Shown: in pieces, positions 10,011 through 22,300 of the stretch
Layout: each line of letters opens with the position of its first letter
Position numbering within the stretch: position 1 is the stretch's first letter
Origin: Urophycis tenuis
Taxonomy: Eukaryota > Chordata > Actinopteri > Gadiformes > Phycidae
Direction: 5' to 3'
Length of the DNA stretch: 64,000 nt
Assembly: GCA_036785325.1 (NCBI GenBank)
Contig: JAXIVH010000006.1
Location: 50,001-114,000 of the forward strand
Notes under the pieces: generated by a model
What the model was told of the DNA's origin: nothing
The model's database searches: none
Seen by the model: the letters and a program-made list of their open reading frames with translations, nothing else
Translations under genes and position numbers: made by a program

Positions 10011-12370
10011 GGAAATTTTTAGCCACCTCGGATGTGGGCTTTATAAAAAAATAATAATAATAAAAAATTATAACAGACCCAACCCCCATCACTGAGCCAG
10101 GATCGGAAATTTCTAGCCACCCCGGGTGTGGGCTTTATAAAAAAAAAATTAAAAAATTGAAAATCATAACAGACCCCACCCCAATCACAGAGCCATGATT
10201 GGAAATTTCTAGCCACCCCGGGTGTGGGCTTTATAAAAAAATAATAAAAAAAACAAACTCATAACAGACCCCCCCCATTACTGAGCCAGGATTGGAAATG
10301 ACTAGCAAGCCCTGGTGTGGGCTTGATAAAAAAAAAAATAATAATAAAAAATCATAACAGAACCCCCCCCCCCCCCCCCCCCCCCATCACAGAGCCAGGA
10401 TTGGAAATTTCTAGCCAACCCGGGGGTGGGCTTTATAAAAAAAAATAAAAAAAAAGATCACAACAGACCCCCCCCCCCCATCACTGAGGCAGGATTGGAA
10501 ATTTCTAGCCACCCCGGGTGTGGGCTTTATAAAAAAAATAATAAAATTATTTAAAAACAAAATTTAAAAAATCATAACAGACCCCCCCCCATCACTGAGC
10601 CAGGAATGGAAATTTCTAGCCACCCGGGTGTGGGCTTGAGAAAAAAAAAAAAAAATAATAAAAAATCACAACAGACCCCCCCCCCCCCCCCATCACTGAG
10701 GCAGGATTGGAAATTTCTAGCCACCCCGGGTGTGGGCTTTATAAAAAAAATAATAAAATTATATTAAAAAAAAATTAAAAAAATCATAACAGACCCCCCC
10801 TCCCCCATCACTGAGCCAGGATTGGAAATTTCTAGCCACCACGGGTGTGGGCTTTATAAAAAAAAAAAAAAAAAAATCACAACAGACCCCCCCCCCCCAT
10901 CACTGAGGCAGGATTGGAAATTTCTAGCCACCTCTGGTGTGGGCTTTATAAAAATAAAAATAATAAAAAATCATAAAAGACCCCCCCCCCCCCCCCCCCA
11001 ATCACTGAGCCAGGATTGGAAATTTCTAGCCATCCCGGGTGTGGGCTTTATAAAAAAAAAAAAAAAAAATCATAACAGACCCCAACCCCATCACTGAGCC
11101 AGGATTGGAAATTTCTAGCCACCCGGGTGTGGGCTTTATAAAAAAAAAAATTAAAAAAAACATAACAGACCCCCCCCCCATCACTGAGCCAGGATTGGAA
11201 ATTTCTAGCCACCCCGGGTGTGGGCTTTATAAAAAAAAAATAAAAATAAAAAATCATAACAGACCCCGACCCCATCACTGAGCCAGGACCGGAAATTTCT
11301 AGCCACCCCGGGGCTGGGTTTTATAAAAAAAAATAAAATAAAAAAAAATCACAACAGACCCCCCCGCATCACTGAGCCAGGATTGGAACTTTCTAGCCAC
11401 CCCGGGTGTGGGCTTAATAAAAAAAAAATAAAAAAAAATCATAACAGACCCCCCCCCACCCCCATCACTGAGCCAGGATTGGAAATTTCTAGCCACCCCG
11501 GGTGTGGGCTTTATAAAAAAAAAAAAAAAAAAAAATCATAACAGACCCCACCCCCATCACTGAGCCAGGATTGGAAATTTCTAGCCACCCGGGTGTGGGC
11601 TTTATAAAAAACAAAAATAAAAAATCATAACAGACCCCCCCCCCCCTTCACTGAGCCAGGATTGGAAATTTCTAGCCACCCCGGGTGTGGGCTTTATAAA
11701 AAAAAAAAAAAAAAAAAATCATAACAGACCCCCCCCCACCCCCATCACTGAGCCAGGATTGGAAATTTCTAGCCACCCCGGGTGTGGGCTTGATAAAAAA
11801 AATAAAATAATAAAAAATCATAACAGACCCCCCCCCCCATCACAGAGCCAGGATTGGAAATTTCTAGCCACCCCGGGGGTGGGCTTTATAAAAAAATAAA
11901 AAAAATAAAAAATCACAACAGACCCCCCCCCATCACTGCGGCAGGATTGGAAATTTCTAGCCACCCCGGGGGTGGGCTTTATAAACAAATATAAAAAAAT
12001 AAAAAATCATAACAGACCCCACCCCCATCACAGAGTCAGGATTGGAAATTTCTAGCCACCCCAGTGGTGGGCTTTATAAAAAAAAAAAAAATAAAAAAAA
12101 ATTCATAACAGACCCCCCCCCATTACTGAGCCAGGATTGGAAATGTCTAGCCACCCTGGGTGTGGGCTTGATAAAAAAAATAAAATAATAAAAAATCATA
12201 ACAGACAACCCCCCCCCATCACAGAGCCAGGATTGGAAATTTCTAGCCACCCCGGGGTTGGGCTTTATAAAAAATAAATAAATAAATAAAAAAAATCAGA
12301 ACAGACCCCCCCCCCCCATCACTGAGCCAGGATTGGAAATTTCTAGCCACCCCGGGGGTGGGCTTTATAA
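10011..12370 (+). repeat. Mixed units between two higher-order blocks
   Basis: About 24 units without a clear internal period. The stretch 10,230-10,470 (aacaaactcataac leader, TAGCAAGCCCTGG core, agatcacaac leader) is matched at about 20,610-20,840, so the 7-10.5 kb block and its distant copy extend to here. A GACCCCGACCCC leader with CAGGACCGG at about 11,266 is shared with units at 22,553 and 49,459. No gene or other element was seen. Confidence 0.8.
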
Positions 12371-13030
12371 AAAAATAATAAAAAAAACAAATTCATAACA
12401 GACCCCCCCCCCATTACTGAGCCAGGATTGGAAATGTCTAGCCACCCCGGGTGTGGGCTTGATAAAAAAAATAAAATAATAAAAAATCATAACAGACCCC
12501 CCCCCCCCCCCCATCACAGAGCCAGGATTGGAAATTTCTAGCCACCCCGGGGGTGGGCTCTATAAAAAAAAATAATAATAATAAAATCACAACAGACCCC
12601 CCCCCCCCCCCATCACTGAGACAGGATTGGAAATTTCTAGCCACCCCGGGTGTGGGCTTTATAAAAAAAAATAATAAAATTATTTAAAAAAAAATTTAAA
12701 AAAATCATAACAGACCCCCACCCATCACTGAGCCAGGATTGGAAATTTCTAGCCACCCCGGGTGTGGGCTTTATAAAAAACAAAAAAAAACAAAAATCAT
12801 AACAGACCCCACCCCCATCACTGAGCTAGGATTGGAAATTTCTAGCCACCCCGGGTGTGGGCTTTATAAAACAAAAAAAAACAAAAAATCATAACAGACC
12901 CCACCCCCATCACTGAGCCAGGATTGGAAATTTCTAGCCACCCGGGTGTGGGCTTTATAAAAAAAAAAAAAAAAAAATCATAACAGACCCCCCCCCCCCC
13001 CCATCACTGAGCCAGGATTGGAAATTTCTA
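12371..13030 (+). repeat. Diverged copy of the 7-10 kb higher-order block
   Basis: The order here repeats that of 7.6-8.2 kb: aaaacaaattc tail, ATTACTGAG and TTGATA unit, long C-run with CACAGAGCC, GGGCTCTATAAAA core, GAGACAGG unit, aaaattattt tail, then aacaaaaa tails. Tail details differ (ataataataataaaatc replaces the ctaaaaaataaataaa form), so this is an older copy than those at 7.5-10 kb. Confidence 0.7.
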
Positions 13031-14550
13031 GCCACCTCGGGTGTGGGCTTTATAAAAAAATAATAATAATAAAAAATCATAACAGACCCAACCCCCATCA
13101 CTGAGCCAGGATCGGAAATTTCTAGCCACCCCGGGTGTGGGCTTTATAAAAAAAAAAAATAAAATAAATAAAAATCAAAATAGACCCCACCCCCATCACA
13201 GAGCCAGGATTGGAAATTTCTAGCCACCCCGGGGGTGGGCTTTATAAAAAAATAAATAAATAAAATAAAAATCAAAATAGACCCCACCCCCATCACAGAG
13301 CCAGGATTGGAAATTTCTAGCCACCCCGGGGGTGGGCTTTATAAAAAAAAAAAAAAAAAAAAATCACAACAGACCCCCCCCCCCCATCACTGAGCCAGGA
13401 TTGGAACTTTCTAGCCACCCCGGGTGTGGGCTTTATAAAAAAAAAAAAAAAAAAAATCATAACAGACCCCCCCACCCCCATCACTGAGCCAGGATTGGAA
13501 ATTTCTAGCCACCCCGGGTGTGGGCTTTATAAAAAAATAATAAAAAAAACAAATTCATAACAGACCCCCCCCCATTACGAGCCAGGATTGGAAATGACTA
13601 GCCACCCCGGGTGTGGGCTTGAGAAAAAAAAAAAAAAAAAAATCATAACAGACCCCCCCCCCCCCCCCCATCACAGAGCCAGGATTGGAAATTTCTAGCC
13701 ACCACGGGTGTGGGCTTTATAAAAAAAAAAAAGAAAAATCATAACAGACCCCCCCCCCCATCATCACTGAGCCAGGATTGGAAATTTCTAGCCACCTCGG
13801 GTGTGGGCTTTATAAAAAAATAATAATAATAAAAAATCATAACAGACCCAACCCCCATCACTGAGCCAGGATCGGAAATTTCTAGCCACCCCGGGTGTGG
13901 GCTTTATAAAAAAAAAAATAAAAATAAATAAAAATCAAAATAGACCCCACCCCCATCACAGAGCCAGGATTGGAAATTTCTAGCCACCCCGGGGGTGGGC
14001 TTTATAAAAAAATAAATAAATAAAATAAAAATCAAAATAGACCCCACCCCCATCACAGAGCCAGGATTGGAAATTTCTAGCCACCCCGGGGGTGGGCTTT
14101 ATAAAAAAAAAAAAAAAAAAAAATCACAACAGACCCCCCCCCCATCACTGAGCCAGGATTGGAACTTTCTAGCCACCCCGGGTGTGGGCTTTATAAAAAA
14201 AAAAAAAAAAAAAATCATAACAGACCCCCCCACCCCCATCACTGAGCCAGGATTGGAAATTTCTAGCCACCCCGGGTGTGGGCTTTATAAAAAAATAATA
14301 AAAAAAACAAATTCATAACAGACCCCCCCCCATTACGAGCCAGGATTGGAAATGACTAGCCACCCCGGGTGTGGGCTTGAGAAAAAAAAAAAAAAAAAAA
14401 TCATAACAGACCCCCCCCCCCCCCCCCATCACAGAGCCAGGATTGGAAATTTCTAGCCACCACGGGTGTGGGCTTTATAAAAAAAAAAAAGAAAAATCAT
14501 AACAGACCCCCCCCCCCATCACTGAGCCAGGATTGGAAATTTCTAGCCAC
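13031..14550 (+). repeat. Tandem duplication of about 760 bp (8 units)
   Basis: Positions 13,041 and 13,801 start the same series, and the offset is still about 757 at the AACCACGGG-type unit near 13,703 and 14,462. Both copies share a private two-base loss that turns ATTACTGAG into ATTACGAG (near 13,574 and 14,332), two consecutive caaaatagac leaders, an AACTTTC unit and a TTGAGAAAA junction. Only homopolymer lengths differ noticeably. The ATTACGAG variant also occurs near 21,046. Confidence 0.92.
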
Positions 14551-17300
14551 CCCGGGTGTGGGCTTTATAAAAAAAATAATAAAATTATATTAAAAAATAA
14601 ATAAAAAAATCATAATAGACCCCCCCCCCCCCATCACTGAGCCAGGATTGGAAATGTCTAGCCACCCCGGGTGTGGGCTTGATAGAAAAAAAAAAATTAA
14701 AAAAAATCATAACAGACCCCCCCCCCCCCCCCCATCACAGAGCCAGGATTGGAAATTTCTAGCCACCCCGGGGGTGGGCTTTATAAAAAATAAAAATAAT
14801 AAATAAAATCACAACAGACCCCCCCCCCATCACAGAGCCAGGATTGGAAATTTCTAGCCACCCCGGGGGTGGGCTTTATAAAAAAAAAAAAATAATAATA
14901 AAATCAAAACAGACCCCCCCCCCATCACTGAGCCAGGATTGGAACTTTCTAGCCACCCCGGGTGTGGGCTTTATAAAAAAAAAAAAAAAAAAAATCATAA
15001 CAGACCCCCCCCCACCCCCATCACTGAGCCAGGATTGGAAATTTCTAGCCACCCCGGGGGTGGGCTTTATAAAAAAATAATAAAAAAAACAAATTCATAA
15101 CAGACCCCCCCCATTACTGAGCCAGGATTGGAAATGTCTAGCCACCCCGGGTGTGGGCTTGATAAAAAAAATAAAATAATAAAAAATCATAACAGACAAC
15201 CCCCCCCATCACAGAGCCAGGATTGGAAATTTCTAGCCACCCCGGGGGTGGGCTTTATAAAAAAAAATAATAATAAAAAAATAACAACAGACCCCCCCCC
15301 CCCATCACTGAGGCAGGATTGGAAATTTCTAGCCACCCCGGGGGTGGGCTTTATAAAAAAATAAAAAATAAATAATAAAAAATCATAACAGACCCCCCCC
15401 CCCCCCCCCATCACAGAGCCAGGATTGGAAATTTCTAGCCACCCCGGGTGTGGGCTTTATAAAAATAATAATAATTAATAAATAAAAATTCATAAAAGAC
15501 CCCCCCCATTACTGAGCAAGTATTGGAAATATCTAGCCACCCCGGGTGTGGGCTTTATAAAAAAAAATAATAAATTTATTTAAAAAAAAAAATTAAAAAA
15601 ATCATAACAGACCCCCACCCATCACTGAGCCAGGATTGGAAATTTCTAGCCAACCCGGGGGTGGGCTTTATAAAAAAAAAAAAAAAAATCATAACAGACC
15701 CCACCCCCATCACTGAGCCAGGATTCGAAATTTCTAGCCACCAGGGTGTGGGCTTTATAAAAAAATAAAAAAAATCATAACAGACCCCACCCCCATCACT
15801 GAGCCAGGATTGGAAATTTCTAGCCCGCCCGGGTGTGGGCTTTATAAAAAGAAAATTAAAAAATTAAAAATCATAACAGACCCCACCCCCATCACAGAGC
15901 CAGGATTGGAAATTTCTAGCCACCCCGGGGGTGGGCTTTATAAAAAAAAATAAAGTAAAAAAAAATCACAACAGACCCCCCCCCCCCCCCATCACTGAGC
16001 CAGGATTGGAACTTTCTAGCCACCCCGGGTGTTGGCTTTATAAAAAAAAAAAAAAAAAAAATCATAACAGACCCCCCCCCACCCCCATCACTGAGCCAGG
16101 ATTGGGAATTTCTAGCCACCCCGGGGGTGGGCTTTATAAAAAAATAATAAAAAAAACAAATTCATAACAGACCCCCCCCATTACTGAGCCAGGATTGGAA
16201 ATGTCTAGCAACCCCGGGTGTGGGCTTTATTAAAATAAAATAATAATAAAAAATCATAACAGACCCCCCCCCCCATCAAAGAGCCAGGATTGGAAATTTC
16301 TAGCCACCCCGGGGATGGGCTTTATAAAAAAATAAAAATGAAATAAAAATCACAACAGACCCCGCCCCCCCATCACTGAGGCAGGATTGGAAATTTCTAG
16401 CCACACCGGGGGTGGGCTTTATAAAAAAAAAATAAAAAAAAATCATAACAGACCCCAACACCATCATTTAGCCAGGATTGGAAATTTCTAGCCACCCGGG
16501 TGTGGGCTTAATAAAAAAAAAAAAAAAAAATCATAACAGACCCCCCCCCATCACTGAGACAGGATTGGAAATTTCTAGCCACCCCGGGTGTGGGCTTTAT
16601 AAAAAAAAAATGGAAAAAAAAAATTCATAACAGACCCCCCACATTACTGAGCCAGGATTGGAAATTTCTAGCCACCCGGGTGTGGGCTTAATAAAAAAAA
16701 ATAATAAAAATCATAACAGACCCCCCCCCCCATCACTGAGACAGGATTGGAAATTTCTAGCCACCCCGGGTGTGGGCTTTATAAAAAAAAAATGGAAAAA
16801 AAAAAAATCATAACAGACCCCCCACATTACTGAGCCAGGATTGGAAATGTCTAGCCACCCCGGGTGTGGGCTTTATAAAAAAAAAAAAAATTAAAAAAAA
16901 TCTTAACAGACCCCCCCCCCCCCCCCTCCCCCCCCATCACAGAGCCAGGATTGGAAATTTCTAGCCACCCCGGGGGTGGGCTTTATAAAAAATTAAAAAA
17001 AAAATAAAAAATAAAAAATCATAACAGACCCCCACCCATTACTGAGCCAGGATTGGAAATTTCTAGCCAACCAGGGTGTGGGCTTTATAAAAAATAAATA
17101 AAAAAATTAAAAATCATAACAGACCCCACCCCCATCACAGAGCCAGGATTGGAACTTTCTAGCCACCCCGGGTGTGGGCTTTATAAAAAAAATAATAAAA
17201 TTATTTGAAAAAAAAATTAAAAAAATCATAACAGACCCCCCCCCCCCATCACAGAGCCAGGATTGGAAATTTCTAGCCACCCCGGGGGTGGGCTTTATAA
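14551..17300 (+). repeat. Mosaic of blocks seen elsewhere in the array
   Basis: About 28 units. The segment 15,820-16,260 repeats the order of 2.9-3.3 and 3.75-4.1 kb (AGCCCGCCCGGG with gaaaattaaaa tail, then GGGGGTGGG, AACTTTC, TCTAGCAACCCC). The segment 16,505-16,860 repeats 4.6-4.99 kb with ATGGAAAA tails. A GAGCAAGTATTGG unit at about 15,515 is the first of a variant common after 44 kb. Nothing but satellite was found. Confidence 0.8.
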
Positions 17301-19860
17301 AAAAAAATTAAATAAAAAAAAATCACAACAGACCCCCCCCCCCCCCCCCCCCCATCACTGAGCCAGGATTGGAAATGTTTAGCCACACCGGGTGTGGGCT
17401 TTATAAAAAAATAATAAAAAAAACAAATTCATAACAGACCCCCCCGATTACTGAGCCAGGATTGGAAATGTCTAGCCACCCCGGGTGTGGGCTTGATAAA
17501 AAAAAAAAAAAAAAAAAATCATAACAGACCCCCCCCCTTCACAGAGCCAGGATTGGAAATTTCTAGCCACCCCGGGTGTGGGCTTTATAAAAAAAAAATA
17601 ATAATAAAAAAATCTTAACAGACCCCCCCCCCCCCCTCCCCCCCCATCACAGAGCCAGGATTGGAAATTTCTAGCCACCCCGGGTGTGGGCTTTATAAAA
17701 AAAAAAAAAAAAAAATCATAACAGACCCAACCCCCATCACTGAGCCAGGATTGGAAATGTTTAGCCACCCCGGGGGTGGGCTTCATAAAAAAAAAAAAAA
17801 AAAAAAAAAAATCACAACAGACCCCCCCCCCCCCCCCCCCCCATCACTGAGCCAGGATTGGAACTTTCTAGCCACCACGGGTGTGGGCTTTATAAAAAAA
17901 ATATTAAAAAAAATCATAACAGACCCCCCCCCCCACCCCCATCACTGAGCCAGGATTGGAAATTTCTAGCCACCCCGGAGGTGGGCTTTATAGAAAAATA
18001 ATAAAAAAAACAAATTCATAACAGACCCCCCCCATTACTGAGCCTGGATTGGAAATGTCTAGCCACCCCGGGTGTGGGCTTGATAAAAAAAATAAAATAA
18101 TAAAAAATCATAACAGACAACCCCCCCCATCACAGAGCCAGGATTGGAAATTTCTAGCCACCCCGGGGGTGGGCTTTATAAAAAAAAAAAATAATAAAAA
18201 AATAACAACAGACCCCCCCCCCCCATCACTGAGGCAGGATTGGAAATTTCTAGCCAACCCGGGTGTGGGCTTTATAAACAAATATAAAAAAATAAAAAAT
18301 CATAACAGACCCCACCCCCATCACAGAGTCAGGATTGGAAATTTCTAGCCACCCAAGGGGTGGGCTTTATAAAAAAAAATAAAATAAAAAAAAATTCATA
18401 ACAGACCCCCCCCATTACTGAGCCAGGATTGGAAATGTCTAGCCACCCCGGGTGTGGGCTTTATAAAAAAATAATAAAAAAAACAAATTCATAACAGACC
18501 CCCCCCCCATTACTGAGCCAGGATTGGAAATGTCTAGCCACCCCGGGTGTGGGCTTGATAAAAAAAATAAAATAATAAAAAATCATAACAGACCCCCCCC
18601 CCCCCCCCCCCCATCACAGAGCCAGGATTGGAAATTTCTAGCCACCCCGAGTGTGGGCTTTATAAAAAGAAAAAAAAAAATCACAAAAGACCCCGCCCCC
18701 CCCCATCATTGAGCCAGGATTGGAAATTTCTAGCCACCCCGGGTGTGGGCTTTATAAAAAAAAAAAAAAAAAAAAAAAAACCATAACAGACCCCCCCCCC
18801 CCCCTCCAATACTGAGCCAGGATTGGAAATTTCTAGCCACCCAGGGTGTGGGTTTTCTAAAAAAAAAATAAAAAATTAAAAAAAAAAATCATAACAGACC
18901 CCCCCCCCCCCCCATTACTGAGCCAGGATTGGAAATGTCTAGCCAGCCCGGGGGTGGGCTTTATAAAAAATAAAATAAAAATTAAAAAAAAATCATAACA
19001 GACCCCCCCCCCATCACTGAGGCAGGATTGGAAATTTAGAGCCAACCCGGGTGTGGGCTTTATAAACAAATATAAAAAAATAAAAAATCATAACAGACCC
19101 CACCCCCATCACAGAGTCAGGATTGGAAATTTCTAGCCACCCCGGGGGTGGGCTTTATAAAAAAAATAAAAAAAATAAAAAATCACAACAGACCCCCCCC
19201 CCCCCCATCACTGAGCCAGGATTGGAACTTTCTAGCCACCACGGGTGTGGGCTTTATAAAAAAAATATAAAAAAAAATCATAACAGACCCCCCCCCCCAC
19301 CCCCATCACTGAGCCAGGATTGGAAATTTCTAGCCACCCCGGGGGTGGGCTTTATAAAAAAATAATAAAAAAAACAAATTCATAACAGACCCCCCCCATT
19401 ACTGAGCCTGGATTGGAAATGTCTAGCCACCCCGGGTGTGGGCTTGATAAAAAAAATAAAATAATAAAAAATCATAACAGACAACCCCCCCCATCACTGA
19501 GGCAGGATTGGAAATTTCTAGCCAACCCGGGTGTGGGCTTTATAAACAAAAAAAAAAAAAAAAAATCATAACAGACCCCACCCCCATCACAGAGTCAGGA
19601 TTGGAAATTTCTAGCCACCCAAGGGGTGGGCTTTATAAAAAAAAATAAAATAAAAAAAAATTCATAACAGACCCCCCCCATTACTGAGCCAGGATTGGAA
19701 ATGTCTAGCCACCCCGGGTGTGGACTTGATAAAAAAAATAAAATAATAAAAAATCATAACAGACCCCCCCCCCCCCCCCATCACTGAGATAGGATTGGAA
19801 ATTTCTAGTCACCCCGGGTGTGGGCTTTATAAAATAAAATAAAAAATAAAAAATCATAAC
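17301..19860 (+). repeat. Mosaic with about 1.3-kb internal repetition
   Basis: The series with GAGCCTGG (18,041 and 19,404), a cagacaacccc leader (near 18,115 and 19,480) and the private ACCCAAGGGGTGGG core (18,351 and 19,617) occurs twice, 1.27-1.36 kb apart, the offset changing by about one unit. The segment 18,640-19,060 is the distant copy of 5,641-6,090. C-runs near 17,340 and 17,830 exceed 20 bases. Confidence 0.82.
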
Positions 19861-20930
19861 AGACACAACCCCCATCAATGTGCCAGGATCGGAAATTTCT
19901 AGCCACCCCGGGTGTGGGCTTTATAAACAAATATAAAAAATTAAAAAATCATAACAGACCCCACCCCCATCACAGAGTCAGGATTGGAAATTTCTAGCCA
20001 CCCCGGGGGTGGGCTTTATAAAAAAATAATAAAAAAAACAAATTCATAACAGACCCCCCCCCATTACTGAGCCAGGATTGGAAATTTCTAGCCACCCCGG
20101 GGGTGGGCTCTATAAAAAAATAAAAAATAAATAAAATCACAACAGACCCCCCCCCCCCACCCCCATCACTGAGACAGGATTGGAAATTTCTAGCCACCCC
20201 GGGTGTGGGCTTTATAAAAAAAAATAATAAAATTATTTTAAAAAAAAATTAAAAAAATCATAACAGACCCCACACCCATCACTGAGCCAGGATTGGAAAT
20301 TTCTAGCCACCCCGGGTGTGGGCTTTATAAAAAACAAAAAAAACAAAAATCATAACAGACCCCACCCCCATCACTGAGCCAGGATTGGAAATTTCTAGCC
20401 ACCCCGGGTGTGGGCTTTATAAAACAAACAAAAAAAAAAAATCATAACATACCCCATCCCCATCACTGAGCCAGGATTGGAAATTTCTAGCCACCCGGGT
20501 GTGGGCTTTATAAAAAAAAAATAAAAAAAAAATCATAACAGACCCCCCCCACCCCCATCACTGAGCCAGGATTGGAAATTTCTAGCCACCCCGGGTGTGG
20601 GCTTTATAAAAAAATAATAAAAAAAACAAACTCATAACAGACCCCCCCCATTACTGAGCCAGGATTGGAAATGACTAGCAAGCCCTGGTGTGGGCTTGAT
20701 AAAAAAAAAAAATAATAAAAACTCATAACAGCCCCCCCCCCCCCCCCCCCCCCCCCTATCACAGAGCCAGGATTGGAAATTTCTACCCAACCCGGGGGTG
20801 GGCTTTATAAAAAAAAAAAAAAAAAAAGATCACAACAGACCCCCCCCCCCCCCCCCATCACTGAGGCAGGATTGGAAATTTCTAGCCACCCCGGGTGTGG
20901 GCTTTATAAAAAAAAATAATAATAAAATAA
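19861..20930 (+). repeat. Distant copy of the 7-10.5 kb block
   Basis: The CATCAATGTGCC unit near 19,862, the acaaatataaaaa tail near 19,927, the GGGCTCTATAAAA unit, the aaaattatttt tail, the aacaaaaaaaacaaa and aaacaaacaaaa tails, CCCCATCCCCATC, and the aacaaactcataac and CAAGCCCTGG units follow in the same order as at 9.18-10.45 kb. The TTGATA-class unit and its partner have been fused into one near 20,080-20,110. The copy lies about 10.4-10.7 kb from its relatives. Confidence 0.88.
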
Positions 20931-21382
20931 AAATCAAAATAGACCCCACCCCCATCACAGAGCCAGGATTGGAAATTTCTAGCCACCCCGGGGGTGGGCT
21001 TTATAAAAAAAAATAAAAATAAAAATCATAACAGACCCCCCCCCCATTACGAGCCAGGATTGCAAATGACTAGCCACCCCGGGTGTGGGCTTGAGAAAAA
21101 AAAAAAAAAAAAAAAAAAAATCATAACAGACCCCCCCCCCCCATCACAGAGCCAGGATTGGAAATGTCTAGCCACCACGGGTGTGGGCTTTATAAAAAAA
21201 AAATAATAAAAAAAAAATCACAACAGACCCCCCCCCCATCACTGAGGCAGGATTGGAAATTTCTAGCCACCCCGGGTGTGGGCTTTATAAAAAAAATAAT
21301 AAAATTATATTAAAAAAAAATTAAAAAAATCATAACAGACCCCCCCCCCATCACTGATCCAGGATTGGAAATTTCTAGCCAC

Positions 21383-22300
21383 CCCGGGGGTGGGCTTTAT
21401 AAAAAAAAAAATGAAAAAAAAAAAATTCATAGCAGACCCCCCCATTACTGAGCCAGGATTGGAAATGTCCAGCCACCCCGGGTGTGGGCTTGATAGAAAA
21501 AAAAAAAAAAAAAAAATCATAACAGACCCCCCCCCCCATCACAGAGCCAGGATTGGAAATTTCTAGCCAGCCCGGGTGTGGGCTTTATAAAAAAAAAAAA
21601 AAAAAAATCATAACAGACCCCACCCCCATCACTGAGCCAGGATTGGAAATTTCTAGCAACCCGGGTGTGGGATTTATAAAATAAAATAAAAAAATCATAA
21701 CAGACCCCCCCCCCATCACTGAGCCAGGATTGGAAATTTCTAGCCACCCCGGGGGTGGGCTTTATAAAAAAAAATAAAATAAAAATCATAACAGACCCCC
21801 CCCCCATCACTGAGCCAGGATTGGAAATTTCTAGCCAGCCCGGGTGTGGGCTTTATAAAAAAAAAAATGAAAAAAAAAAAATTCATAGCAGACCCCCCCA
21901 TTACTGAGCCAGGATTGGAAATGTCTAGCCACCCCGGGTGTGGGCTTGATAGAAAAATAAAAAAAAATAAAAATCATAACAGACCCCCCCCCCCCATCAC
22001 AGAGCCAGGATTGGAAATTTCTAGCCAGCCCGGGTGTGGGCTTTATAAAAAAAAAAAAAAAAAAATCATAACAGACCCCACCCCCATCACTGAGCCAGGA
22101 TTGGAAATTTCTAGCCACCCGGGTGTGGGATTTATAAAATAAAATAAAAAAATCATAACAGACCCCCCCCCCCATCACTGAGCCAGGATTGGAAATTTCT
22201 AGCCACCCCGGGGGTGGGCTTTATAAAAAAAAATAAAATAAAAATCATAACAGACCCCCCCCCCCCCCCCCCCCCCCCCCCCATCACTGAGCCAGGATTG
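21383..22300 (+). repeat. Tandem duplication of about 459 bp
   Basis: Five units are repeated in order. Shared private features are a ttcatagcagac leader (near 21,426 and 21,885), an AGCCAGCCCGGG core, and a GGGATTTATAAAATAAAA junction (near 21,669 and 22,127, offset 458). In the second copy one long C-run has grown to 28 (22,255-22,282). A single substitution-level difference is a TAGCAACCC versus TAGCCACCC core near 21,655 and 22,115. Confidence 0.9.
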
